Of a stretch of DNA of 64,000 nt, positions 8,333-17,682 are shown in pieces. The notes beneath the pieces are model-generated. The model was not told where the DNA came from and ran no database searches. It saw nothing but the letters and a program-made list of their open reading frames with translations. The translations under genes and the position numbers were made by a program. Source of the stretch: Litchfieldella qijiaojingensis (GTDB lineage Bacteria > Pseudomonadota > Gammaproteobacteria > Pseudomonadales > Halomonadaceae); assembly GCF_014651875.1 (NCBI RefSeq), contig NZ_BMXS01000007.1, forward strand, positions 1 through 64,000. The letters are read 5' to 3'. The stretch's first letter is position 1; every line of letters begins with the position of its first letter.

Positions 8333-11008
8333 TCACACTTCTTCGTTGGTTTCCGGCTCTTCTTCCGGCTCGCTGTCATCTGGCTCGTCAATACGCACTG
8401 TCTTGACCAGGTTTTCGCCTTCGCCAAGGCGAATCAGCATCACGCCCTGGGTATTGCGCGAGCTGACCGAGACTTCTTCGACGCGGGTACGCACCAGGGT
8501 GCCCTTGTCAGTGATCAGCATCATCTCGTCGTTGCCGTAGACCTGCATCGCGGCAACCATGGCGCCGTTGCGCTCACTGGTCTGCATGGCGATCACGCCT
8601 TGGCCGCCACGCCCACGCAGCGGGAACTCCTCGAGCCGACTGCGCTTGCCGTAGCCGTTTTCCGAGGCGGTGAGGATGTAGATCTGCCCGCCATTACCAC
8701 CCATGCCATTACCATTACTATTGCCGTTGCCGTTTTCGGCATCGGCGGCGTCCTCGGCATCCGCTTCGGCATCGATCTGCTGCGACTGCGGAATGATCAG
8801 GCTGATCACTTCGGCATCGCCGAGCAGTTTCATGCCACGCACACCACGCGCGGTACGCCCCATGGCGCGCACATTGGATTCTTCGAAGCGAATTGCCTTG
8901 CCGTTGGACGACAGCAGCATGACGTGGTCTTTGCCGGAAGTCACGGACGCCCCTACCAGGCGGTCGCCCTCTTCCAGGTCGATGGCGATCAAGCCCACGC
9001 TGCGTGGCCGCGAGAACTGGTCAAGAGTGGTGCGCTTGACAGTGCCCTTGGCGGTGGCGAAGAAGATGTAACTGTCCTCGCGATATTCGTGCACCGGCAG
9101 GATGGCATTGATCGACTCGCCTGCGTCCAACGGCAGCAGGTTGACCAGCGGCTTGCCACGCGAGCCGCGGCTGGCGTTGGGCATCTCATAGACCTTGAGC
9201 CAGTAGACCTTGCCCTTATTGGAGAACAGCAGCACCGTGTCATGGGTCGAGGCCACCAGCAGGTGTTCGATGACGTCCTCGTCCTTCATCGCGGTGGCCG
9301 ACTTGCCGCGCCCGCCACGCCGTTGGGCCTGGTAGTCGGAGAGCGGTTGGGTCTTGGCGTAACCGCTGCGGGAAATGGTTACTACCATGTCCTCTTCGGC
9401 GATCAGGTCCTCGATGCGCAGGTCCAGGTGACTGATCTGGATCTCGGTACGGCGCTCGTCGCCGAATTGGTCGCGAATCGCCTCGAGCTCTTCGCGGATC
9501 ACCTCCAGCAGGCGGTCGGCAGAGGCCAGGATCGCGGTCAGTTCGGCGATCTTCTCGAGGATGCCCAGATACTCGTCGAGCAGTTTTTCGGTCTCGAGAC
9601 CGGTCAGGCGATGCAGGCGCAGTTCGAGGATGGCCTGGGCCTGAGCCGGCGACAGTCGGTATTCGCGTCCGGCCTGGTCGAGGCCGTAGCCTTCCTCAAG
9701 CTCCTCGGGTTTGCACGAGGTGGCGCCGGCACGCTCGAGCATGCCGGTGACCTGCCCCGGCTGCCAGGTTCTGGCGAGCAATTTTTCCTTGGCTTCGGCG
9801 GCGGAAGGTGAGGCCTTGATCAGCTCGATGACCTCATCGATGTTGGAGATCGCCACCGCCAGGCCTTCGAGGAGATGGCCGCGCTCGCGCGCCTTCTTCA
9901 ACTCGTAGAGGGTGCGCCGGGTGACCACTTCACGACGATGGCGAATGAACGCCTCGAGCATTTCCTTGAGGTTCAGCGTCTTCGGTTGACCGTCGTCGAG
10001 CGCCACCATGTTGATGCCGAAGACGTTCTGCAACTGTGTCTGGGCAAACAGGTTGTTGACCACCACCTCGCCGGATTCGCCGCGCTTGACCTCGATCACT
10101 ACGCGCAGGCCGTCCTTGTCGGACTCGTCACGCAGCTCGGCGATGCCGTCGATCTTCTTGTCCTTGACCAGTTCGGCGATCTTCTCGATCAGCCGGGCCT
10201 TGTTCACCTGGTAAGGCAGTTCGTTGACGATGATATGGTCGCGACCGGTCTTGTCGTCGTGTTCGATGGTATGGCGGGCCCGCACGTAGATACGCCCGCG
10301 GCCGGTACGGTAGGCCTCGAGGATGCCCGCCTTGCCGTTGATGATGCCGCCGGTGGGGAAATCAGGGCCAGGGATGTATTCCATCAAGTCGTCGACGGAA
10401 AGCGTGTAGTCATCGATCAACGCCAGACAGGCATTGACCACTTCGCGCATGTTGTGCGGCGGAATGTTGGTCGCCATGCCTACCGCAATGCCCGAGGAAC
10501 CGTTGATCAACAGGTTGGGCACCTTGGTCGGCAACACGTCGGGGATGCGCTCGGTCCCGTCGTAGTTGTCGACCCAATCGACGGTATCCTTGTCGAGGTC
10601 GGCCAGCAGCTCGTGCGAGAGCTTGGCCATGCGTACCTCTGTGTAACGCATGGCGGCGGCGTTATCGCCATCGATGGAACCGAAGTTACCTTGGCCATCG
10701 ACCAGCACATGGCGCATCGAGAAGTCCTGAGCCATGCGCACGATGGTGTCGTAGACGGCGCTGTCACCATGCGGGTGGTACTTACCGATGACGTCACCAA
10801 CCACACGGGCGGACTTCTTGTAGGGCTTGTTCCAGTCGTTGCCGAGCTCGTGCATGGCGAAGAGCACGCGCCGATGCACTGGCTTCAGGCCATCGCGCAC
10901 GTCGGGCAACGCCCGGCCGATGATCACGCTCATCGCGTAATCGAGGTACGACTGCTTGAGTTCGTCCTCGATGTTGACTGGCAGAATCTCTCTGGCGATG
11001 TCACCCAT
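8333..11008 (-). CDS. gyrA: DNA gyrase subunit A
   Basis: GyrA (891 residues) is the breakage-reunion subunit of DNA gyrase, which introduces negative supercoils. The N-terminus, the catalytic tyrosine in [13 protein letters not shown] and the GyrA box QRRGGRG are all present. The quinolone-resistance region reads [10 protein letters not shown], with serine and aspartate at the E. coli 83 and 87 positions, so it looks wild type. The C-terminal beta-pinwheel carries a glycine/asparagine-rich insertion ([17 protein letters not shown]) and the tail is strongly acidic. It is transcribed divergently from rdgC and heads the serC-pheA-tyrA/aroA block. Confidence 0.98.
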   Translation of the reverse strand: MGDIAREILPVNIEDELKQSYLDYAMSVIIGRALPDVRDGLKPVHRRVLFAMHELGNDWNKPYKKSARVVGDVIGKYHPHGDSAVYDTIVRMAQDFSMRHVLVDGQGNFGSIDGDNAAAMRYTEVRMAKLSHELLADLDKDTVDWVDNYDGTERIPDVLPTKVPNLLINGSSGIAVGMATNIPPHNMREVVNACLALIDDYTLSVDDLMEYIPGPDFPTGGIINGKAGILEAYRTGRGRIYVRARHTIEHDDKTGRDHIIVNELPYQVNKARLIEKIAELVKDKKIDGIAELRDESDKDGLRVVIEVKRGESGEVVVNNLFAQTQLQNVFGINMVALDDGQPKTLNLKEMLEAFIRHRREVVTRRTLYELKKARERGHLLEGLAVAISNIDEVIELIKASPSAAEAKEKLLARTWQPGQVTGMLERAGATSCKPEELEEGYGLDQAGREYRLSPAQAQAILELRLHRLTGLETEKLLDEYLGILEKIAELTAILASADRLLEVIREELEAIRDQFGDERRTEIQISHLDLRIEDLIAEEDMVVTISRSGYAKTQPLSDYQAQRRGGRGKSATAMKDEDVIEHLLVASTHDTVLLFSNKGKVYWLKVYEMPNASRGSRGKPLVNLLPLDAGESINAILPVHEYREDSYIFFATAKGTVKRTTLDQFSRPRSVGLIAIDLEEGDRLVGASVTSGKDHVMLLSSNGKAIRFEESNVRAMGRTARGVRGMKLLGDAEVISLIIPQSQQIDAEADAEDAADAENGNGNSNGNGMGGNGGQIYILTASENGYGKRSRLEEFPLRGRGGQGVIAMQTSERNGAMVAAMQVYGNDEMMLITDKGTLVRTRVEEVSVSSRNTQGVMLIRLGEGENLVKTVRIDEPDDSEPEEEPETNEEV

Positions 11009-11085
11009 GGGTCGTCAAATCCTTTGTACTGCGACAAGTTGGCGCTGCGAGAAGCTTGTCGAATAGCGGCTTACAATAGGCGGGG

Positions 11086-11091
11086 ATTATA
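11086..11091 (-). promoter_or_regulatory. gyrA -10 element
   Basis: A perfect TATAAT preceded by TGG (extended -10) lies on the minus strand about 78 bp upstream of the gyrA ATG. No convincing -35 is seen 16-18 bp further up. Confidence 0.45.
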
Positions 11092-11226
11092 CCACCGCGA
11101 GCGCCACAAAGGCAGCGGCGTGGAGGAGACACCCCGGGATTCGACGCTCACCTGCCTTGCAGCGCTGGCACCAGCCTTTCCCTTTGGCCATAATGTGCAT
11201 CCTTTTGACGAGGACACCTCTTTTCC

Positions 11227-12153
11227 ATGTGGTTCAAAAACTTGCATCTATACCGCCTGCATGAGACCCCCGATATCGCCCTCGAGGCGTTGGAGGAGGC
11301 GCTTGGCGACCAGGCTCATCGCCCGCTGGGCGGCAGCGAGGCTCGTCGCCTGGGTTGGTGCGCTCCAGCGGGCCGTCATGGCAATCGGCATGTGCATGAG
11401 GTCCAGGGCCAGCGCCTGCTGACGGCGCTACGCCAGGAGCGCTTACTGCCGGCTGGCGTGGTACGCGAGGAAGTCGAAACGCGTGCCGCCGATCGCGAGG
11501 TAGCCGAGGGGCGCCCCCTGCCACGTAAGGAAAAGCAGGCTCTCAAGGAGCAGGTCTACGAGGAATTCCTGCCACGCGCGTTCGTACGCAGCCAGCGCAT
11601 CGAGCTATGGTGGGATACGCGCCGCGCCCTGATCGGCGTGAATGCTTCGAGCCGCAAGCGAGCGGAGGAGATCCTCGATCTGCTGAGACAGACGCTAGGC
11701 AGTCTCAAGGTCACGCCGTTGGCCACCCGAACCACACCGATTCGTGCCATGACGACGTGGCTGAACGACACGGCGACCCGCCCCCCGATGCTGATGCTGG
11801 GCGACCAGGTGGAACTCAAGGCCCAAGGTGACGATGGTGTACTGCGCGCGCGCCAGGTCGATCTCGACAGCGATGAGATCCAGACCGTGCTGGCCGGCGG
11901 TCGCCAGGCGACCAAGCTCGCCATGGAGCTGGAGGGTCAGCTATCGTTGGTGCTGCATGACGACTTGGCGCTGAAGTCGTTGCGCTTCGCCGATGCATTG
12001 CTGGATGAAGCCTCGCAGACCGATGATGGCGACGATGCCGTGTTGCGTCTGGAAACCGATTTCGCGCTGATGACACAAACTTTGTCGGCCGTGATCGAAC
12101 AATTGATCGAGTGGCTGGGTGGTGAGGCACAAGCAGCCACCCCGACCCCCTGA
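11227..12153 (+). CDS. rdgC: Recombination-associated protein RdgC
   Basis: RdgC (308 residues; E. coli has 303) forms a ring-shaped dimer on DNA and limits RecA filament activity. The N-terminus WFKNLHLYRL, the central LPRAF and DTRRALIGVNASSRKRAEEILDLLR stretches and the C-terminal FALMTQTLSAVIEQLIEWLGGEA all match the family. The start at 11227 gives the conserved MWFKN beginning. It is divergent from gyrA and stands 24 bp upstream of the acyltransferase gene. Confidence 0.95.
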   Translation: MWFKNLHLYRLHETPDIALEALEEALGDQAHRPLGGSEARRLGWCAPAGRHGNRHVHEVQGQRLLTALRQERLLPAGVVREEVETRAADREVAEGRPLPRKEKQALKEQVYEEFLPRAFVRSQRIELWWDTRRALIGVNASSRKRAEEILDLLRQTLGSLKVTPLATRTTPIRAMTTWLNDTATRPPMLMLGDQVELKAQGDDGVLRARQVDLDSDEIQTVLAGGRQATKLAMELEGQLSLVLHDDLALKSLRFADALLDEASQTDDGDDAVLRLETDFALMTQTLSAVIEQLIEWLGGEAQAATPTP

Positions 12154-12177
12154 TACCGATATCGTGACTTTTCTATC

Positions 12178-13362
12178 GTGACTCTAGACTCGACAAGCGT
12201 ACCGAAAAACGCCAATTCGCAAGCGTCGGACCCGTTCGCCGATATCCGTCCCTATCATGACGACGAGGTGGCCGAGGTACTGGCACGCCTGGCCGATAAC
12301 GCTGAGTTGCTCGACGCTCTGACTCAGTACAAGCTGCCGCGTCTAGCGCGCTTCGTTCCCAAGCTGGCTCGCAGTATCGCCAGCTTCGCCCTGCGCCGGG
12401 AGATGCGCGGCGTGGACTCGGTGCGCGCGTTCCAGATGCGCATTGCCGGGTACATGCAGCGCATGATTCGCACCACCACCGACGCCTTCGAGGTGGAAGG
12501 GCTCGACAAGCTGGACCCCGGCACCGCCTACCTATTCATCGGCAACCACCGCGACATCGCTCTCGACCCGGCCTTCGTCAATTACGCCCTGTACCAGGCC
12601 GGTCGCGACACCGTGCGTATCGCGATCGGCGACAACTTGCTGCAGAAGCCCTATGTGTCCGACCTGATGCGGCTCAACAAGAGCTTCATCGTACCGCGTT
12701 CGGCCCGCGGCAAGCGTGCCATGCTGGCGGCGTATCAAGCGCTATCAAGCTATATTCGCCATTCGATCACCGTGGACAACCACTCGGTATGGCTGGCCCA
12801 ACGCGAAGGACGCGCCAAGGACGGCATCGATCGTGCCGACCCGGCTATCATCAAGATGCTGACCATGGCGCACCGCCAGGCCGACAAGAACGCTGATTTC
12901 GGCGAAGCCATTCGCGAACTGCGCATGGTGCCGGTGTCGATCAGTTACGAGTACGATCCTTGCGATCTGCAGAAAGCCCGTGAGCTCTATGCCATGCATA
13001 CCGAAGGGCGCTACCAGAAGGTCGAGTTCGAGGATATCCGCTCCATCGTCGCCGGCATCACCGGCGACAAGGGACGCATCAAGCTGACTTTCGGCAAGCC
13101 GCTGCCCGGCGACTTCGATACCCCCGATGCCGCTGCCGAGGAAATCGACCGTCAGGTGCTGGGTGGCTATCGCCTGTTCCCCAGCCATCAGCTTGCACTG
13201 GAGGCCAGTGGCCTGGCTCCCGACCTGCTGGAGCTCGACGAGGTAACCGACGCCGACCGCGAACGCTTCAATGCCCGCCTGGCCGAGGTTCCCACCCACT
13301 TGCGCGACTGGTGGCTGGCACAATATGCCAACCCCGTGCTCAACCGGGCGGGGAGGCTTTAA
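12178..13362 (+). CDS. PlsC-type (lysophospholipid-like) acyltransferase
   Basis: This 394-residue protein has an acyltransferase domain of the glycerol-3-phosphate/1-acylglycerol-3-phosphate family. The block FIGNHRDIALDP (about residues 119-130) corresponds to the acyltransferase motif I, although here H and D are five residues apart instead of four. A second block, IVPRSARGKRAMLAAY, corresponds to motif II, and the DNHSVWLAQREGRAKDG stretch matches motif III (the EG/R region). There is no signal peptide or clear transmembrane helix. The gene starts with GTG 24 bp after rdgC. The natural acyl acceptor cannot be told from sequence. Confidence 0.8.
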   Translation: MTLDSTSVPKNANSQASDPFADIRPYHDDEVAEVLARLADNAELLDALTQYKLPRLARFVPKLARSIASFALRREMRGVDSVRAFQMRIAGYMQRMIRTTTDAFEVEGLDKLDPGTAYLFIGNHRDIALDPAFVNYALYQAGRDTVRIAIGDNLLQKPYVSDLMRLNKSFIVPRSARGKRAMLAAYQALSSYIRHSITVDNHSVWLAQREGRAKDGIDRADPAIIKMLTMAHRQADKNADFGEAIRELRMVPVSISYEYDPCDLQKARELYAMHTEGRYQKVEFEDIRSIVAGITGDKGRIKLTFGKPLPGDFDTPDAAAEEIDRQVLGGYRLFPSHQLALEASGLAPDLLELDEVTDADRERFNARLAEVPTHLRDWWLAQYANPVLNRAGRL

Positions 13363-13364
13363 AT

Positions 13365-13470
13365 TAGAGATAAGATGGAAGATGTAAGAAGGAAGATAGA
13401 AGGTGGAAGATGTAAGGAAGCACTGGTCTTCTTTCTTTATTCTTCCTACTTCAACCTTCCTTCTTCCCGC
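13365..13470. repeat. Strand-asymmetric GA/CT inverted repeat
   Basis: The acyltransferase-CDF spacer is almost all purine (with some T) from 13376 to 13420 and almost all pyrimidine (with some A) from 13427 to 13468. The arms are imperfect inverted copies built on the core GGAAGATGTAAG. They could fold into a long hairpin of about 40 bp in the transcript. I do not recognise the family. Confidence 0.6.
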
Positions 13471-13504
13471 TGCGAAGCAGCGATCTCAACAGGAGCTTGC
13501 TCCC

Positions 13505-14680
13505 ATGGCGCACCCCCACCAGGCCGATTTCGATGAGAGCGCCAAGACCCGGGATGCCTACCGCGTCACACTGATCGGCGCGGCACTGGATGGCGTATTG
13601 GGGTTGGCCAAGGTCATCGTTGGTGCGGTGGTCGGCTCGGCGGCACTGGTTGCCGACGGGGTGCATTCCTTCTCGGATCTGGTGACCGACGGTTTTGTCC
13701 TCGCCGCCACCCACTTCGGACGCCAGGCACCGGATACCAACCACCCCTATGGTCATGGGCGCATCGAAACGCTTGCCACCTTGTGGCTGGGCAGCATTCT
13801 GATCTTCATCGCCGGGGGGATCGCCTGGGCCAGCCTGACCCGGCTATACACCTTCACACCGATCAACGCTCCCGGCTATTGGGCCATCGGCCTGGCGGCA
13901 GCGGCATTGCTCGCCAAGGAATGGATCTTCCGCTACACCATGCGCGTGGCCAAGCGCGTGAGCTCCAAGTTGTTGGAGGCCAATGCCTGGCATTCCCGTT
14001 CAGACGCCCTGTCCACGGTCGTCGTGCTGATCGGCCTGACCGGCGCGCAATTCGGCACTGGCTGGCTGGACGCTGTCGCCGCCGTACTGGTCGCGCTGAT
14101 GGTCGGCAAGGTCGGCGCTGGGCTGCTATGGGAATCCAGTCAAGAGTTGGTCGATACCGCTCTCCCCAAGGACGAGCAGCAACGCATGCGCGACGTCGCC
14201 GAGGAAGTACCCGACGTGTATAACGTGCACGACCTGCGCACTCGCACGGTGGGCGGGCACGTGCTGCTCGACCTGCATGTCGTGGTACCACCGCGGGTCA
14301 CGGTGTCGGAAGCCCATGAGATCGGCAACGAGGTCAGCCGCCGGCTGCGCGACAGCTTCCCCAACCTGACCGACGTGACCTTCCACGTCGACCCGGAAAA
14401 CGACGAAGGCAAGATCGACCCCAGCCTACTGCCCGGAATGCCGCTGCGCGAAGATGTCGAAGGCAAGCTCGATGAGGTATGGTCGCACCTACCAGCCTGG
14501 CAGTCTCGCGAGGCCTTGGATCTGCACTATCTCGGCAACCGGATCGATATCTCGGTCTACGTGCGCGAGCTTCCCGAGGGGCAGACACTCGCCGAAGCGG
14601 CTCAAGCCCTGCGTGAACATGCCGATAGCCTGTCATGGGTGGGGCGGTTGAGAGTTTGGCAGGGCCCCGGCAAGGCTTAG
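13505..14680 (+). CDS. Cation diffusion facilitator transporter
   Basis: This 391-residue inner-membrane protein belongs to the CDF family (FieF/ZitB-like), which exports divalent cations such as Zn2+ or Fe2+ using the proton gradient. The metal-site motif HSFSD (in DGVHSFSDLVTD) and the NHPYGHGRIE loop are intact. About six transmembrane segments precede a soluble C-terminal domain from about residue 205, itself extended by a second ferredoxin-like stretch. The ATG at 13505 has AGGAG upstream and gives a normal N-terminus; earlier in-frame codons run into the GA/CT repeat. Its stop codon lies inside the repeat element that begins at 14677. The metal cannot be assigned. Confidence 0.88.
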   Translation: MAHPHQADFDESAKTRDAYRVTLIGAALDGVLGLAKVIVGAVVGSAALVADGVHSFSDLVTDGFVLAATHFGRQAPDTNHPYGHGRIETLATLWLGSILIFIAGGIAWASLTRLYTFTPINAPGYWAIGLAAAALLAKEWIFRYTMRVAKRVSSKLLEANAWHSRSDALSTVVVLIGLTGAQFGTGWLDAVAAVLVALMVGKVGAGLLWESSQELVDTALPKDEQQRMRDVAEEVPDVYNVHDLRTRTVGGHVLLDLHVVVPPRVTVSEAHEIGNEVSRRLRDSFPNLTDVTFHVDPENDEGKIDPSLLPGMPLREDVEGKLDEVWSHLPAWQSREALDLHYLGNRIDISVYVRELPEGQTLAEAAQALREHADSLSWVGRLRVWQGPGKA

Positions 14681-14821
14681 GAAACACTGATTTATTGCTG
14701 CGCTCGAAATCCTGGCCGCCGGCGGTACTCACTGTCCTCATGTAGCAGGCTACACTCCGGCAGTTCCGTTCCGGCGACGGCCAGCCTTTCTTCGCTCGCG
14801 ACATAAATCAGCGCTCCCTTA
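14677..14821. mobile_element. MITE-like hairpin element, copy 1
   Basis: The ends are imperfect inverted repeats: TTAGGAAACACTGATTTAT at the left and, on the other strand, TAAGGGAGCGCTGATTTAT at the right. The centre folds into nested stems: CTGGCCG/CGGCCAG, ACTG (14731-14734) with CAGT (14761-14764), and TGTAG (14741-14745) with CTACA (14750-14754). Invariant internal loops CCTCA and CTCCGG are shared with copy 2 at 37.9 kb. There is no coding capacity. The left end supplies the stop codon of the CDF gene. Confidence 0.75.
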
Positions 14822-14962
14822 TTCCTTGAAGGAAGACTGACTGCGCTCGACCATAGTGGGTGTTACCAACCGGCTCACTTAGAAGATACTGAAATAGGAA
14901 TCAACGTAACCGTTGTGTAAAGTGAAGTTGTTTCTGCGGCAACGCCAGGATGCCAGTGCCTG

Positions 14963-15670
14963 ATGTCTCGATCCCAACCTTGTTCCCCCTTTCGCCCCGG
15001 GCGCCGGCGTTTCATGGCCGGGGTTGGAGCATTGCTGTTGGGGGCAGGGATCGGGCTTGTGCCCACGCCATTGACTGCCAACCTCGATCCTTCGCGTTTG
15101 CGCCAATCCATGCAGACCATGTATGGGAGCCGAGGCCTCACAACGCTGGAAGAGTGGTTCGCCCTCCTCGAGCAACTGGCCGGCAGTCCCATCGACGAGC
15201 AGCTTCGTGAAGTCAATCGCTTCTTCAATCGTCGTGTCCGCTGGCTCGACGATATCGACATCTGGGGACGTGAGGACTACTGGGCGACACCGTTGGAAAC
15301 CTTGGGACGAGGCGAAGGCGATTGCGAGGATTACTCGATCGCCAAGTACATCACCTTGACGCAACTCGGCGTGCCCGTCGAGCGCTTGAGGATGATCTAT
15401 GTCCGCGCCCGTATCGGCCGCAGCAATACCTCGCAAGCGCACATGGTGCTGGGCTACTACCGCCACCCCAGTGTCGAGCCGCTGATTCTCGACAACCTGG
15501 TGCCCTCGATCACTCCCGCCAGCCAGCGCACCGATCTCGACCCCGTGTTCAGCTTCAACAGCGATGGGCTGTGGGCTGGTGGCTCGACGCAATCGCGAGC
15601 CGATCCCACGCAACGATTGTCGCGTTGGCGTAGTGTACTGGGGAGAATGCAGGAGCAAGGATTTCTATGA
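14963..15670 (+). CDS. lapG: LapG-type periplasmic cysteine protease
   Basis: This 235-residue protein is a bacterial transglutaminase-like cysteine peptidase of the LapG type, which releases large adhesins by cutting their N-terminal retention module. The catalytic triad is visible as C121 (GEGDCEDYS), H160 (SQAHMVLGY) and D177 (LILDNLV). A signal peptide spans about residues 13-39 and begins with RRRF, so export by Tat is conceivable. It is followed 46 bp later by lapD, the usual pairing. The likely substrates are the two adhesins downstream on the other strand, each with a TAAG site. LapG family members need Ca2+; the sequence alone does not show this. Confidence 0.93.
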   Translation: MSRSQPCSPFRPGRRRFMAGVGALLLGAGIGLVPTPLTANLDPSRLRQSMQTMYGSRGLTTLEEWFALLEQLAGSPIDEQLREVNRFFNRRVRWLDDIDIWGREDYWATPLETLGRGEGDCEDYSIAKYITLTQLGVPVERLRMIYVRARIGRSNTSQAHMVLGYYRHPSVEPLILDNLVPSITPASQRTDLDPVFSFNSDGLWAGGSTQSRADPTQRLSRWRSVLGRMQEQGFL

Positions 15671-15716
15671 ATAACAACGCACAGATCGCAACGACTTCCG
15701 TGCAGGGAGAGCCACT

Positions 15717-17630
15717 ATGTCACTGATCAAGCAACTCTGGCTGACCATCGCCATGCTGTTGCTGCTGGCTTTTGGCGGCAGCCTGGTCATCGGTGTCAGT
15801 GCCATACGGCACTACACCGAGCAAGAAGTGCGCATCAAGAACGCCGACAACGCCAACGCACTGGCTCTCTCCATGAGCCAAATGAACAAGGATCCGGTAA
15901 CCATCGAACTCCTGCTTGCCGCTCAGTTCGATACTGGCCATTATCGCGCCATCGAGCTCCGTGATCCCGAAGGCGAGCTGATTCTCCGCCGCGAGAACGG
16001 TGAACACATAGAGGATGTACCGGGTTGGTTCGTCGACCTGACCCGCTTCTCGGTACCCGCTGGCCAAGCCGTGGTTCAGGACGGCTGGCGCCAGTATGGC
16101 ACCATAGAGCTGCAAAGCCAGCACAGCTTCGCCTACCGCTCTCTATGGCAAAGTACGCAATACCTGATCGCCTGGTTCGGCCTCGCCGCCCTGGTCAGTG
16201 CCCTGCTCGCCTGGTGGATCGTCAAGAGCATCCGCCGCCCCCTTCACGCCGTGGTCACACAGGCACGGGATATCGGCAACCGGCGCTTCACCACGTCGAA
16301 AGAACCCTACACTCGTGAACTGCGGGATGTCGTGGTCGCCATGAACATGCTCTCCAGTAAGGTACGCGAAATGCTCACCCAGGAGAGCGAGAAGCTAGAA
16401 CGGCTTAGACGCAAGCTTCAGCACGATGAAGTCACTGGCGTTGCCAACCGCAACCACTTCATGAAACTGCTGCAGACAGCACTGGATGCCGACGACCACT
16501 CCGGAGGCGGTACGCTGGTAATGCTGCGCGTGGCACGGCTGGCAACTCTCAACGACACCTTGGGACGGCAGGAAACCGATCAGTGGCTCAAGGAGATCAC
16601 CCATGTCCTGAAGCATATCGCCACCGCGAGAAACGGCCAGGTCGGGCGTCTCAATGGCAGTGACTTCGCGCTGCTGCTGCCCGGAGAGGATAATCTTCGC
16701 GCCGTATCGCAGGAACTCAGGCGCTGCCTGCATCCCATCGCCGATAGTCACCACGTATCGATCGGCCTGCCCATGTCAATGCTGGAATATGCCGCAGGCG
16801 ACGAACGCGGTGAACTGCTCAGCACCCTCGATGGCGCCCTGGCCAAGGCCGAGCTCGACGGTGACCGCGCCCTGGTGATTGCCCAAGGCAGTACCCGGCA
16901 GCCTCTCTATACCAGCCAGGAGGCGTGGCGGAGTGCATTGGAGCAGGCACTGGCCGAAGGCGTTCGCCTGGCCCGCTACCCGGTCCTCGATTCACAATCC
17001 CACGTCGTCCACTTCGAAAGCCCTTCGCGCCTCCATCTCCAAGGAGACTGGCAGCCCGCCGGCATGTTCATGCCGTGGGTATCGCGGCTGAGACTCAACG
17101 TGAACTATGACCTGGCCGTGGTCGAGGCGGCACTGACCGATATCGAAAGGCACGGCGAGCCTTTAGGCATCAACCTGTCGCCCCAAGCGGCCAGCGACGG
17201 AAGTTTCCTCGCCGGCGTGAAGCCTCGACTCGCCGCTCATCCAAAAGCAGCGGCCAAGTTGTGGCTGGAGCTGCCAGAATCGGTCGCCGTCCACTATCTG
17301 GAAGGCTTCCGCGGCTTGTGCCGCGAACTGCACACCTTCGGCTGTCGCATGGGGCTCGAGCACGTGGGGCCGGAGTTCACCCGTATCGCCGATCTGCACG
17401 ACGTGGGTCTGGCCTATATCAAGATCGACGCCTCACTGGTCGAAGGCATCCAGCACAACAGCGAACAGCAGACCATCCTGCGCGGTATGGTGACCTTGTG
17501 CCACTCGATCGGCATTCTCGCCTTCGCCGAAGGAGTGAGTAACGAAAAAGAACATGCCGCGCTGGTGGATATCGGCCTGGATGGCGTCACTGGCCCCGGT
17601 ATCCGGCAGGCGGCGCAAGAAGACGAGTAA
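15717..17630 (+). CDS. lapD: LapD-type c-di-GMP receptor (degenerate GGDEF-EAL)
   Basis: This 637-residue inner-membrane receptor is predicted to bind c-di-GMP in the cytoplasm and hold LapG in the periplasm. In order it has a transmembrane helix (about 7-27), a LapD/MoxY-type periplasmic domain (30-150), a second helix (151-172), HAMP (172-225), GGDEF-like (240-390) and EAL-like (400-637) domains. The GGDEF motif is replaced by LNGSD and the EAL signature by HFESPSRLH, so neither enzyme activity is expected. GGAGAG precedes the ATG. The gene follows lapG and converges on the second adhesin gene, separated by a terminator. Confidence 0.93.
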   Translation: MSLIKQLWLTIAMLLLLAFGGSLVIGVSAIRHYTEQEVRIKNADNANALALSMSQMNKDPVTIELLLAAQFDTGHYRAIELRDPEGELILRRENGEHIEDVPGWFVDLTRFSVPAGQAVVQDGWRQYGTIELQSQHSFAYRSLWQSTQYLIAWFGLAALVSALLAWWIVKSIRRPLHAVVTQARDIGNRRFTTSKEPYTRELRDVVVAMNMLSSKVREMLTQESEKLERLRRKLQHDEVTGVANRNHFMKLLQTALDADDHSGGGTLVMLRVARLATLNDTLGRQETDQWLKEITHVLKHIATARNGQVGRLNGSDFALLLPGEDNLRAVSQELRRCLHPIADSHHVSIGLPMSMLEYAAGDERGELLSTLDGALAKAELDGDRALVIAQGSTRQPLYTSQEAWRSALEQALAEGVRLARYPVLDSQSHVVHFESPSRLHLQGDWQPAGMFMPWVSRLRLNVNYDLAVVEAALTDIERHGEPLGINLSPQAASDGSFLAGVKPRLAAHPKAAAKLWLELPESVAVHYLEGFRGLCRELHTFGCRMGLEHVGPEFTRIADLHDVGLAYIKIDASLVEGIQHNSEQQTILRGMVTLCHSIGILAFAEGVSNEKEHAALVDIGLDGVTGPGIRQAAQEDE

Positions 17631-17661
17631 AAAGCCCCACCCGGCATCGCCAAGTGGGGCC
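17629..17661 (-). terminator. Terminator of the second adhesin gene
   Basis: On the minus strand GGCCCCACTTGGC pairs imperfectly with GCCGGGTGGGGC, followed by five T. It is nearly the same sequence as the terminator at 21.9 kb, with two changed bases in the inner stem. Confidence 0.8.
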
Positions 17662-17682
17662 ATGAGCCCGCCAGGGAGCGGC

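Noticed and set aside
8020-8427. N-terminal extension of SerC by 136 codons
   Set aside because: The extra part is translated REP sequence and overlaps gyrA; the family start MTRHYNF fits the ATG at 8019.
8027-11422. Two long plus-strand frames (594 and 515 codons) opposite gyrA
   Set aside because: High-GC shadows of gyrA; the minus-strand frame encodes an unmistakable GyrA.
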